From the NCBI RefSeq assembly GCF_021018895.1, contig NC_079387.1, forward strand, positions 2,977,083-3,041,082: 64,000 nucleotides of DNA, in the 5' to 3' direction. The DNA comes from Seriola aureovittata (Eukaryota > Chordata > Actinopteri > Carangiformes > Carangidae). The translations under genes were made by a program, and so were the position numbers. The notes beneath the pieces are model-generated. The model did no database searches, was not told the origin of the DNA, and was given only the letters and a program-made list of their open reading frames with translations. Positions 25,243 through 37,273 of the stretch are shown in pieces; positions within the stretch are counted from its first letter, which is position 1, and each line of letters starts with the position of its first letter.

Positions 25243-26289
25243 TGTACGTATTTATATGTTCATTTGATCCATCCATATAACATCACACGCACACACACAG
25301 GTTGTGAGGTAATTACAGACACGCACACGTACATGCGATGTTTCTCAGTTTGCTGATGCTCGGAGGAGGAATCTACTACAATCTGGCAACCGGCCCACAG
25401 TGTCAGACCACTGGGATCGGCTGTATTCAACGCCATTAATAAAACATCCTGAACTCGTATATATGTTCTTGTAGACTGATCCATACTCCCATGATGTATG
25501 GATGTATAAAGGGAGAGAAATGCGACGGATCTGTGTCTTAACTTAAAAATTCTGATTGATGAGTGTCATTTTTTTGATTTGTGCAGCGCTTCATGTTTGT
25601 GATTATACAGTAACAGCCTGCTCACATACTTTGCTATGATCATTGGTACTTCTTTTCTGCCAATCAGGATGTACCCATAATCACAGTGAAGAACGCCCCT
25701 CGGGGGTTTTAACCAGAACAATGACTGTCCTGATAAGAGCTTTCACTCTCCCCTCTGTTATTTTCCCATCTACTGTAAAAACGTTCATAAACGGAGGGCC
25801 ATAGGACAGCACCTTAATCAGCCCGGGAGTCATGGTTTAGAGCCGTTAATTCGAAGGTGCTTGACATGAAGAATTTCAGGATGCCTCGGATTTTTGTGCT
25901 GAGTAAAGCTGGTGAAACAAACATGATTTGGCAGTGCAGTTCCATCGAAATCATTTCGCGGGGGCTGATCTTAACCACCCTGCTAATTCCAGCCGTTTGA
26001 TATGCCATCTGCGTGTTGAGATCACAGATTCAGAGAGAGTTCAAGAGCGCAGGGCTGCCAACGAGAGCAGAGTTTACCGTGAGGTGATGCAGAGTCTTGC
26101 AAAAGTTCAGGAAAATGTGAAGGAAGTTCTGATGTGGACGCAAGTAATCTGAAGATTTGTCTACCACACAAACAAGTCAGTCACTAGAGGGTAACTCCAT
26201 TGATTTTACACATAATAGATTATTATAGTTGTGTGTGTATAGCAGGCAGAGATGGAGAGGAGAGGTAGGGAGCATCTAATGAAAAGATG

Positions 26290-26335
26290 CTATTACAGTG
26301 CATTATAGGAAATGTAGGATCCGGCTTTTTCATGA
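26290..26335 (+). repeat. possible second copy of the cattgtgggaa-type repeat
   Basis: Short match to 19030-19060 as described there; only the core is recognisable. Confidence 0.3.
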
Positions 26336-26835
26336 CATGAAATGTAATAATCTGAAGTGTTCTGACCATTTAGATGGAATAAATAGAATCTGTCTTCATG
26401 TACTTGTCATCCTTTATTTTACTGAAGTTCTCTCATAGAGATAGACCTGACACTATAGAAGAATTAGACAAATAAGCACAATGAAAAACGGAGTCCAAAA
26501 TGGAAGAAAACTGTTACATTTAGAAATTTAAAATGCGAGAATGCAGTACAGTCTAAATTTCTTAACCCTGAGACCAAATGGAAGTCCATCACTGCGCCAT
26601 CACTGTCATGTATCTAAGAAAACTGCTTTATACAACAGGAGAATGTATAAAATATAGAAATGTTGACACACTCAGACGCATACAAATATTACAAATATCA
26701 CCCCGGTTCTCGTTTCCCCTCTTTTTTGTGTTTCTCGTTTTCTCTCTGTCTCTGTCTCACAAAGGCGCCCATTGTTCCTGACAGAATTTCAATTTGGTGG
26801 AAATTGAAAGCAGGTGTGGCTGTGCGTTTTCATCT

Positions 26836-26836
<1 letters not shown>

Positions 26837-26875
<39 letters not shown>
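26837..26875. repeat. 39-base poly(G) run
   Basis: Uninterrupted G on the plus strand. Unusually long for a vertebrate chromosome; length may be affected by sequencing or assembly. Confidence 0.9.
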
Positions 26876-26876
<1 letters not shown>

Positions 26877-28394
26877 GTGGGTGCAGGACTTTTCTCTTTT
26901 CCCGGCCTGTTACTTTCTGTGGGGCCTGTTCCTCATGCTCGACTTCACTGAGTCATGTCGTCCAGTGTTTGGGCTGGTCTTGGCATTCTTTGTCTTTGTC
27001 CTTTTTTCCCCAGAGTGACTCATTCGCTCCCTGTCTTCATCTCGTCCATCAGCCAGGTAGTCCCTCATCCAGAAAACCATTCACCTCTTCAGGTCATCCA
27101 CTCTCTTTCTTTCATACATCTTAAACAGCAGAAAAGCCTTTACATGTAAAGAAGGAATATTTAGTGCCTGATTTTATTTTTAAAGCGACAAAAAAATTGC
27201 ACCCCAGAGAAGAACATGTGTTCCTTCTGCTAAATTTTACACTGAAAAACACACATTCAGCTAAAAATGTCTCCAACTTCTAACTTTAATCTCCAAAGGC
27301 CTGTATTTATTGCAGTAATTGTTTCTATGAGACACTTATTGCACATCAGGGGACACTCGATTAATGGACTACACAGGGTTTGTGTCAAATTACATCATTA
27401 TACAAAATGATACTGTGGCCTACATCTTTACTCCGACATGCTCCTCTTTGTGTTTTTAAAACCATTCTTCCAATTCATGCAGAAAGATGACTCTAACTGA
27501 GCTTTAAGTGGAACCACATGTGGAGTTTTACATTAGAAGAGGCATGTTGGCCATGCATATGGGAATGAAGCTGAAAGTTTGTGTTGACACATGTGTGCAA
27601 GAGTGAGTGTGGATTTGAACGTCTGGGCCTCAGTCCCAGATGTAGCTGCTAAAAATGCACCTGGCAAAGACGGGAGGTCCTGACTACAAACATTTACCCT
27701 TATCCTGAGACTCTCCGCTCTTGACAGGGCGGGTGTGGGGTGTGTATAGCTTTAGAGGACTTTCCTTTTTTGGGCGGTCAAATATGTTGCTTTTGATTGG
27801 GTGATATGCAAATCAAAATTTGGCTTTTCAAACTCTTGAGAATCATTATATTCTGTCTCTTATACGTAATTGAAATATTGGGAGTCCATTTTTGACGTTT
27901 GTCAAAATGGCTGCCATCGAACTAAAAGCTATTTACAGAAACAAATTTTTTAAAATGAAACCAAACTTGTGAAACATAAACTGTTGTCTGAACATGAGCA
28001 GTGGTGCAAAAACTAAAATTGTGTTTATACTCGTCTCAAACTGTCTTCCATCAACATGAGCTCATGTACTGTATTTATCTGTATGTGTCCTTAGCGGACA
28101 TGCATGGCTGGATCCACGTTTCTTTTAGGATCATTTGTATGTGCCAGGATTAATTTGTGTTCATGCGTCATCTCTTAGCAGAAGGACAGAGCGGTGCCTT
28201 TGAGAGAGTTGTCTCACCCCCCACCACACCCACCCCTCTCCCTCCCTTCCTTTCACTTCCCTCCTGCTCCCACATCTTGGCTCTAAGTGGGGTCGCGGTC
28301 GAGGTAGCGTAGTGATGCTTTTCATTAGCTAAGTGCAACTGGGGGAGAGGAGCACAGAGCCCTGATTTACTGGGCCTGCTGTCTATATGCCTGG

Positions 28395-28436
28395 ACACAC
28401 ACACACACACACACACATACACACACACACACACTC
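28395..28436. repeat. (CA)n microsatellite
   Basis: CA repeat with one tac break. Confidence 0.95.
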
Positions 28437-29521
28437 ACAGAAACACCTTCTTTCCTCTTCTTCCATCCTTGGCTCTTCGACTGTACATTCTATCCCCCCT
28501 TTTTTTCTCCTTATTTTTTCCCTTCCCCTCTCTTGCTGTACTTCTCTTTCTGTCTCTCTACATAACTCTCCTCTCCATTTTCTCTCTCCGGCCTCTCCTG
28601 GGAGTCTCCCTCGAACACGACACTGAGGACAGGGCTTGTGATTTGTCAGTTTTTCTGCATTGGCTCGTCTTGGCGATGGCTGCTTTCGGATGTGCATCAT
28701 GTCTGTTGAAATTTCAGTTTTTTAGATCGACACCCTAAATAGTGACTCCAAGATTCCATGACTGTAAATTTTCTGATTTTGGCAGATTTAATGATTACGG
28801 CTGATGATGTATGCATTATTTTGTAAAAAAATTATCCTGGCTGAACATTAATGAAGATTTCAGCATGATTTTCTTCATAATACACCATATTGTATTGATA
28901 AAGATGATTGCATCTTTTTATATTCTTCTTTTATATTCTTCTACTTGCTCATATTTCTTTCAAACAATCTCACATGGGCAGTAAAATGTAATGATGAAAA
29001 TCTAAATGCTTTCGTGAGCCTTGCTATTTTGGGAGTGATTTCTGCAAAGGAAGGCCTGTTAGTCAGTTGGCAACAGAGATTACCAACATTTGTGGAAAAA
29101 AGAAAGCTGCGGATGACTTGATCTTGAATGTTCTTTTAGCTTTTTCTTGTTATGAACATCAGGGGGGCAAACTGTTTCAAACAAGATGATAATCTGTCGT
29201 GGATGGTTAAGACACTGATGGCATTCATTAGTTTTTCTGATTAAATGCCAAATTGTGAGTTTTAGTAACATCTTTACTCCCTTTACTCCATTTTTTCAGA
29301 AAATGAGAACCAGTGTGCGAGAGCCAATGAAACTATAAGGGTCATTTCCATTGTAGAAGACTGAGTATGATCTCTCTCTTTCTCTTTGTTGATTAGTTAA
29401 GCTGCTGAGGCCCTTTTCCCTCTTGAATCCCAAATGCTGCATGGCAGCCATCCAAGAACCATTTGCACTCCTGTTGTGGCGATACTCACTGTGGGCCTGT
29501 GTGCCAGGGCATGCATGTTTC

Positions 29522-29609
29522 TGTGTGTGTGTATGTGTATGTGTGTGTGTGTGTGCAAACTTGTGGTTGAATGTTTTCTCTCTTCTTCTTTTTTTTTTTT
29601 TTTTTTTTT
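29522..29609. repeat. (GT)n repeat followed by T-rich run
   Basis: GT repeat to about 29555, then a T run near 29590-29609. Confidence 0.9.
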
Positions 29610-31977
29610 AATCCTACCTCATCCATCATTGTTTGACAGGACACACTGACCCAAGTTGCCGTGGCAGCCAGGTAACCATGGCACCTGCCTGTGACACAGC
29701 TGGCTGCGTCTGATTGGTTTAACCGGCGGCTTTGTGCCAGGTCATCTTTAACATCATGGCTGTAGAGTGGCACCGAGGTGCTTCAACTGCTATTTTTAAA
29801 CACAGCCACTGCAAAAGATGTCGATCTAATTAAGTTATTTACTCTGAAACTCTTTTTCTTTTTAGCAGTTAAAGATGTATCTCAATTTGGATTTTTTTTT
29901 TATTCTACTTTTTCACATAGATTTTTCTCCAGGTCAATGAATATCTTGCAACCATACAGACCAAAGCAGATCATCCCATTAGCATTAAGGAAATATTTTT
30001 TCTTATTATATTTTTAAATATACATTTAAAATGTTAAAATGTTATAGATTTAAAGATATTTAGAAAATATTTGTCATATTTAAAAAATATTAAAAGATTA
30101 AAAAAAATATTTTAATACAGTGGTCAATTATATTTCTTCATTTTGCATATTTTGCTGCCTTTTTGTTTTCCTCCTGCACTGTCATTGTCCTTTTTAATTT
30201 GTCTATCTCAGCAGTCCTCCAATAATCCTGATGATATCAGTCTGCTCAGATTACATCCCCTCACTTTAATGAAACTGTGTTGATGCTGATGTTCAGTACA
30301 TCAACAAACACATGCACGAAACAGGTCATTAATGAGATAGATGGCGGAGTGGTTGTTAATTAAGTCTTTTACAGGAATTATCAGCGCGCCTGTAGCATAT
30401 TGTTGGTTTGAAGCTACCTGTTGTGATATGCTGTGTCTGGCCCTGTGCAGCCAAGGTCAGCTGTGATTCCTCTCAGGAGCTTATAGCGAGTGTGTCACAG
30501 TGTGACAAAAGCCATTAAGATTTAGGGAGATAGGGGAGCGAAAATGCTGAGAAATACACTTCTGTAAAAGCTATGAGCCAAATTGACTGCAGCACATGAA
30601 GAGAGAGGGAGAAAAAAAAAGAAAAGAAGAAGCCGTGCAGCTTCAGAAAGTAGCCGGAAAATGAGCTGGAGGGCAGCGAAGTAAAGGATTACACAGCTTA
30701 CTCTTTCTTTCATCAGTGAGCCTCATCACATCTGCAAACAGTATTAGTAGTAGTAGGCTGCGGCTCACACAGCTACCTGCCTGTAGGAATCGAACCGCCA
30801 TCTGTGTGCGTGAACGGGTGAATTAGAGGCACATCGTAGAGAGCTTCGGATAAATGTGGAAAGAAGAAATACTTTCTGAAATTCAAACTGGCGAAACTTA
30901 TGGAAGATTGTGGAAGAAAATGTGCTTTGTGTACACTTATATTTTATTTGTTTCACCTTTGCTTGACAGTTGATTTGATGGGAAAGTGACATAAGGGACA
31001 TAATTGGAAGCACTCACTGATAATTTGTTGGATTGGCGTTAATTATTCCTGGAGGCGCTCAGTCACTTCAGTCATCCTTTCTAGGTGATAGTTGGAACAA
31101 GGTGTCTATGAAATACTGTTTTCACTAAAGAGCACCAAGATTTACAGTCCAGCAGAGCCCAACCCAAACCGGCCCAGCTGCACAAATACACAAAGGAAAT
31201 GACATCATCATTATGACTCACTGAGGAGGGTGTTCAGATAGAGGAGTGGAGAGGGGAATCCATGAGTGTGTTTGTTCTCCTTGGCTTGACTTTGAGCTGC
31301 CGGACGAAGGAATGGGAAAAGAGCAGATTTTGAATTTGCTGTCTGTCCTTGTTGTCTTCGTTTTTTGGGTTTTTTTTTTAAAAATGTATTTGACCTTCAG
31401 GAAAAAGAGTATCAAACGAACCCAAACAGCCTTGTAGAATAGCATAAAGCCTGATTAAATCACATGTAATCTCAGCAAGTGGGAAGGAAAAAGACTGAAA
31501 AGGTGACCAAATGCATCTGTTTTTGAGTCATTTTATGGAGCTCTCAAGTATGCACTGTCACATTTAGCTGCTCGGAACACAAGTGACCCAGTTACAGTAT
31601 AGTCTTGGCTGCATTTAGCACGCTCCTGGTTAAACTAATCAAACCAACACTGAGTAATGTTCTGTCGTTTGGAGGGAAAACTCACATTTTAACACAGCGA
31701 TGCTCTGAAAGTGTTGGAAATGTCACTACATGTCAGATCTAAATCAGATAAGTCATGCGATCCTGCCAATGAGCAGCATGTGCACCTCAACTGCAGTCCC
31801 CCCCTTCATCATCATCACCATAATCTTCATCATCCTCCTTCCCCTGCATTTTGATACCTTTGCTTTCAGGGAGGCGGAAACTGTGTCTTCGCTGCTCTGC
31901 TCAGGTTTTGGTGCAGTTTCTAGAGCTGCTGTGTCCTCAGGCTGCTATGAAAAATGTTCCAGCACCACCACCCCCCT

Positions 31978-31978
<1 letters not shown>

Positions 31979-32050
<72 letters not shown>

Positions 32051-32074
32051 CAGTACAGTACATACACTCACACA

Positions 32075-32115
<41 letters not shown>

Positions 32116-32124
32116 ACACACACA
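31979..32124. repeat. two large (CA)n microsatellites split by a (GTACA) patch
   Basis: CA runs at 31979-32047 and 32070-32124 flank a small cagtacagtacagtac block. Confidence 0.97.
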
Positions 32125-32261
32125 GGCGTACATCATTCCTAGAGTTTTTTGAGGTTGTTGGCTGCTGTGAGGCTTTTCTCTCTCTCCTCTTCATCATTAA
32201 TTAGTCATTTAATTAGAGAACTTCAAAGTGAAAACATCCTCTGCTGGTGGGCGGACTGTGT

Positions 32262-32264
<3 letters not shown>

Positions 32265-32296
<32 letters not shown>

Positions 32297-32330
32297 GGTG
32301 TGTGTGTGTTTGTGTGTGTCGGTGTGCATG
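32265..32330. repeat. (GT)n microsatellite
   Basis: GT repeat with periodic cggtg and tttg breaks. Opposite in strand to the (CA)n block 140 bases before it. Confidence 0.95.
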
Positions 32331-33061
32331 CAATGTATTTGCAATATTGTGACACCAAGCCGCGTCAGTTATGAAAGTATGTGATCATGCGGATTAATGT
32401 CTTTTTTAATCTTTTGTTAAATTGCACAAAAACTAAATTGTATGGTAGAAAAATATGATAATATGATGTTTATGTGTGAATCATTTGCCCTGTTGCCACT
32501 TTTTGTAGAAACTGAGCTCACAAACTTTGCTTTCAATGGTTTTAAGTGTGGCTGCAATTAGTGATTATCGGTTTATCATACCAGCATTATTTTTTAATTG
32601 AATCAAAACAAAGAAAAGTAAAAAATTTGAAGAAGAAACCAGTGAATTTTTGGCCTTTTTTAAATGAAACATACTTAAATTATGAATCAATAATCAGTAT
32701 CTTACCCTGACGAAAGTACTTTCACAATTCTTTACAACAATAAGAAAGTGCTAAATGTATACAGCCTGTTCTTTAGCTCTTGATGGAGGAGGATTGTTCA
32801 TGTTCATATGAAGAAAGACGTATTGGAAAAAAAAAAAAAGCGAAAGAAAAACATCCATTGTAACAAAGACACAAGTGAACCAGTCAACTAAAACCAAATG
32901 CCATCAAAGACAGGATCAAACCCCCATGTGCAGCCCTAGACGAATATATCATTGCTGAATACCAAATGTTTTTCCATTGGCCGTGGACCCGCTGGCATCA
33001 TTTCAACCCACTCACTCCTGATCTCTCTCTCTCTCTCTCTTCCTTCCTCCTCTTCCCTCAG

Positions 33062-33176
33062 CCCGACGAGCTGGAGGGCGTCCACACACACACCTTCAAG
33101 CTGAAGCCATTCAAGAAGGCCAAGAGCTGTGATATATGCAAGCAGGCCATCACCAAGGAGGGCCTCATCTGCAAGG
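33062..33176 (+). CDS. tns1: tns1 exon 2: first half of C1 zinc finger
   Basis: The exon is 115 nt, 38 codons plus one base. It follows a strong (CT)n-rich acceptor ending tcttccctcag and ends at a gtgagt donor. It encodes the first zinc ligands of a C1 domain: His42, then 12 residues, then Cys-X2-Cys (SCDIC), then 10 residues to the next Cys (ICK). The 10-residue gap is shorter than the 13-14 of protein kinase C C1 domains but is the spacing I expect in tensin C1 domains. HTFKLKPFKKAKSCDIC resembles the HHFKVKTFKK region of the human C1-containing TNS1 isoform. C1 domains bind lipids or proteins; this type is not known to be a canonical diacylglycerol sensor. Confidence 0.93.
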
Positions 33177-33489
33177 GTGAGTGTCTGGGATGTTTGAGTT
33201 GAATGTTGAATCTGAACAGACGGAGGTGATTTGTGACCAAGAAAGTGAACTGCTGCGAAGAGCCACATTTAAAAAGGCATTCGCGGCAGGTATGGCAGCG
33301 GGTTGATACACCTGCATCGATCTTGAAAACAGTCCACAGCTGCTACCAGCGTTAGGTTGTGAATTCAACAGTGAATAGTTCCATCCCCCCTGACATACTT
33401 ATTTTGTTTTCTTTGCAAATATAAAATGAGATCATTGCTAATATCATAAAAAAAAAAAGAAAGTTTCCAACTCATAACTTCCCCTAAAA

Positions 33490-33660
33490 TCACAAATATT
33501 CATCATTTCTGTTTGTGTACAGATCAAACTGATGAAATGAACCCTGTTAGTTAGTGAGCATTAGTCTAGTAAGTGTCATTTTTCATTGGACAGAGCTACA
33601 TTAACTGCCTCCAGTCTTCATGCTAAGCTAAGCTAACCACGCCCTCGCACTGATGTGAAA
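33490..33660 (-). repeat. dispersed fish repeat fragment (AGCTTAGCTTAGCAT type)
   Basis: On the minus strand this reads ggttagcttagcttagcatg followed by aagactgg, a variant of tagcctggctctgtcc, and a ctaactaac end. That order is a common interspersed repeat in teleosts. It lies in intron 2, about 300 bp after exon 2. Confidence 0.6.
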
Positions 33661-34153
33661 TTGTAAATGGAAATCCTCTCATTTCACTTCCAAAAAGAAG
33701 GGAGAGAGTTTAAGAGTATGTTACCATATTTAATGTCAGAATATGAACACAATGTGAAGTCTTCAGATTCCCTGTTTGGTCCAACCAAGTGAAAATCTGA
33801 AGTTTGCGATGATAGAAATTGTTTGTGGCAGCTGTTGTTGCTGCTAGAAACATAAAGCTGCATCAGTCGATGTCAGCGGAGGATTTTTCCCGGGAAAGGC
33901 CTCTCAGATATCAGGTTTTTACAACAGCAAATGTAGGTTAAATCACCGTTCGTCAATTTTTGATGGATTGCGCCACACTCCAAAACTGCTACACCTTTCA
34001 AATTCCATATGTACTCTACATACGTCTCTGTCAAAGTGTCTCTCTCTTTTATTTGACTGCAGTATATATATAAGTGCAGTATATGGCTGCACTTTCTTCC
34101 CCCTCTCCCTCCCTCCCTTTAAGCCCCAGCCTCCAGTCTCTTCCTCCACAGTC

Positions 34154-34240
34154 CAGTCACATGTTTTTGATTCTAATTTTAGAAGAACTAAAGGTTTTAT
34201 TGTCTCTCCAAGAAAAGTCCGGGGGACATTAACGTTAGAG
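34154..34240 (+). repeat. dispersed repeat pair, copy 1
   Basis: Shares with 41497-41582 the order ccagtcacatg, ttttagaaga, ctaa, ttgtc and a ccaagaaaagtccgggggac / caaaagaaaatcctggggat end. The two copies are clearly related but diverged. Both are in tns1 introns (2 and 3). Confidence 0.45.
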
Positions 34241-35955
34241 GACTCCCGGGCAGCCTCACATTTTCCTCTCTTTCTTCCTTCTTTTCTCTCCCTCCATCTC
34301 TCTTCACACACTTTCACTCCCTCTCCCTTTTTCTTCCTTTTTGAACTACAAACACAGCGTCTTTAGCAGAGGCAGAGCTGACAAACACACAGAAGCCCAG
34401 CAGTAGGAGAGCGGGCCTGTATGGGGCTTTGGCTGAGGATTTGCTGTTAAAATTAGCATGGCTGCTGCTGCATTAGCCTAGATAAGAGGGAAAAGGGGGA
34501 GAGAGGGATGAAGGGTGGGAGGGGGTGGGGGGGAGCTAGGCGGGATAAAGAGAGAGAAATTGGGGTATGTGGGGATTGAGAGATATACATGGAAAACAAA
34601 GGAAAGAGAGTGCAAAGGGGAGCATAGGAGAATTACTTTCCCTTTCATCCGTCTTTTGTTCATCCATCCTCTATGTTAAAATACAGGAGAGTGCATTAAG
34701 CTCTCCCTGACAAATGGTAAATCTTCAAGTCATCCAGCTAAAAGCTCAAAACTGCCTCCTTAAGTCCTGCAGTGGCAATATGTGCAGAAACTCGTGCTTG
34801 TGTATTCAGCAAAAAATGACTGTGGCGTATGTTCCCGAGCAAAAACCTCTGGACACACGTTTGTCTAAGCGTCCTTCCTGTTCTTTGCGGTTACAAAGAC
34901 GTGTTGCTAGGTGCCCCATGAAAAGGCCACGTTGCTAGGTTGCTTGCGGCCAATAAATAAGACGTGGCAATTAGACGATGTGCTGCGCATTCGTCATCTA
35001 CATCTTCTCATTTAACCTTCCGCGAGAATGTGAACCAGCATATTTCCCGAAATGTTGCAGACCGTACCTGTAAACCTTACTGATTCGTTACAAATTCATG
35101 CTGTGCAGCCAAACATGACTCAGATCCACAGAACTTAATTTTAAATTCTAATAGAGATCCCAGATTTTCCAACAACACCTGCAACGTGTCAAAAATGTCA
35201 AGTATGCACACGCGGGCTTTCTGTTTCTGGTTTGTTTACTTGGTCTTTGCATGTTTTCCTTTGCTGTTTTCTGAGCTGAAGCAGTGTGAGATTAGGTTTG
35301 CACCTCCTGTGGATAAGTGGGACTCATTAACAGAGTATAAAACCATACGATGATAATGAGTCCCTTTGATGCCTGCGTGGATCGGCTCCATGTTTCCAAG
35401 ATGCAATGCAAAGAAAATTAGTTTTGGGCAGTTCTTTGCATAAACAAAAGAAAGAAATGCAGTTCACGCAGTTCATTATGGATTTAATGATGCATTTAAT
35501 ATTTGGAATTTATACTGAGGCTGCACAGACGTTTCTTGAACGTGATTTCCGAGCTGTAGATGTAACAAATACTTGAGTTTTACAGCAAGTTTTATGAATT
35601 CCCCCCATGTCAGCACAGTTTTAATGTGTTAACACCTTTCAGAGTTAAGTGAAAACTTTTACACTGGTTTGGACAGCTGCTTCTCTGATTGGACGGGCAA
35701 ATATTCCCTTAAAGATTGACCATCTCCAAATAATCACCAATCAGCACTCCACATACAAAATGACCAAGTAATCCATTTATCACCATTACACAGGATTACC
35801 TTAATTAACCCGGAGAGTGTTTTTCTAACAGTCTCCTTCTCCTTAAGACCACCCAGAGAAAGTCTTTCACCCCTCTCACCACCCAGCACCCACACCACCG
35901 TCCCTTTTTTTATTTCCTCACTTGTTCTGCTCATATATCACAAACATACATTTAG

Positions 35956-35966
35956 ACACACACACA

Positions 35967-36019
<53 letters not shown>
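35956..36019. repeat. (CA)n microsatellite
   Basis: CA repeat with two aaac interruptions. Confidence 0.96.
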
Positions 36020-36327
36020 CACCTGGGGACCACCTAGGTTGACAGCAGGTGTGGAGGGTCAAGGGTCGTACCTGCCCAGACGTCAAAGTATGACTATTAC
36101 ATGCCTTGGAGGTCGACACACTCTCGCTCTGTCTCAGTTTCTCATGATGATATAAAAAATTTAACTTGTCTAATTCATACTTAAACCTCTTTTAGGAAAC
36201 ATCCACTCATAGTTTAGAGCTAATTTAACAGCTTTTTATAACACGTTTCTATCAGTCTAACACCTCTGTGTAAAAGCTTGTTTGCTTTATGTGGCCACTT
36301 GGGGGCAGCACAACAGCATGTTAGCGT

Positions 36328-36329
<2 letters not shown>

Positions 36330-36392
<63 letters not shown>
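36330..36392. repeat. (AC)n microsatellite
   Basis: Perfect AC repeat of about 31 units, 220 bases before the exon 3 acceptor. Confidence 0.97.
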
Positions 36393-36394
<2 letters not shown>

Positions 36395-36610
36395 TGGACT
36401 CAGCAGAAATGTTCAGTTCAGAAATATCAAAGGGTTCTTTTTCTTTCTGAGCACTTCACATGTAAAACAGGTGTTTACTCTTTGTCATGCAATTGATCTC
36501 CCGTGGAGATTGTGCTCATATTCGTGTGTTTTTACTGTTCAATGACATTCAGCTGTGATTCTTTTGCCTGTTCTCGCATGTTTAAATGACATTTGTCTCT
36601 TTTCTTCCAG

Positions 36611-36648
36611 CGTGCCGGTTGTCCTGTCATAAAAAATGTGAAGTAAAG
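36611..36648 (+). CDS. tns1: tns1 exon 3: second half of C1 zinc finger
   Basis: This 38-nt exon lies between ttcttccag and a gtaaga donor. Its first two bases complete the split Ala codon from exon 2, after which it reads CRLSCHKKCEVK. It supplies Cys-X4-His-X2-Cys of the C1 signature, and the last ligand is in exon 4. It ends in phase 0. Exons 2 and 3 together make 153 nt (51 codons) with phase 0 at both ends, so they form a module that can be included or omitted without changing frame. Confidence 0.92.
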
Positions 36649-37249
36649 GTAAGACACTTAACATCTTTTACTGCTTATTATTACTTGTTTTTTTGTTTTT
36701 TTACCTATGCAACATATGCCAATATGTGCACATCGACACTGCCACACTCACATGCAAATTCATACTTCTATGCAAGCTCACACCCATATTCATCCATGCA
36801 TATGTGTATTTAACAGACTTTTTTGTTTTGATATATCTAAAATACTTCTGCAGTACAAACAACGGTACATTCATAGATTTATTTGCACAAAAAGAAGTGA
36901 CGAGAAACATTGTTCATACACTGACTGATAGAAAACAGAATAATGTGAGAGCATCATGAGAGGAAGTAAAGCCAACGTCGCTGCTTCCTTGCATCGAATC
37001 GCGTATTCAACGTTTCCACCTCTTCACAGTCAATCTCACCACATTTGATCCCAATCTGCAGTGGAAAGGGGAAGAACGCACGGGGGGGGAGGAAATGAAA
37101 AGGAAGGAAGGGAGGAATGAATACCCGAGACAAGGGAGGAAAAGGGAGGAGGGGAAGAGCGTAACAAGTCTATTCTTAGTGGTTTTAGTTGTGACTGGTG
37201 GGGAGAAATGTTGTAATGTCTCTCTTCTTCCTTTCCTCTCCTGTCTTTG

Positions 37250-37273
37250 CCCCCCCCCCCCCCCCCCCCCCCC
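37250..37273. repeat. 24-base poly(C) run
   Basis: Uninterrupted C on the plus strand in intron 3. Confidence 0.92.

Larger units (their letters stand above)
13601..33061 (+). other. tns1: tns1 intron 1 (19.5 kb)
   Basis: Long first intron, as is usual for vertebrate adaptor genes and often rich in enhancers. It holds the candidate cassette exon at 16200, the candidate alternative first exon at 20068 and many microsatellites. 20150-25190 and 29620-31970 show no gene. A pair of TAATTA-type sites lies near 32196-32216. Confidence 0.75.
33177..36610 (+). other. tns1: tns1 intron 2 (3.4 kb)
   Basis: Contains repeat fragments (33490-33660, 34154-34240) and two CA microsatellites. No other gene seen. 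Confidence 0.85.

Noticed and set aside
31730..32197. His-Thr and Cys-Val repeat ORFs on both strands
   Set aside because: Translation of (CA)n/(GT)n microsatellites.
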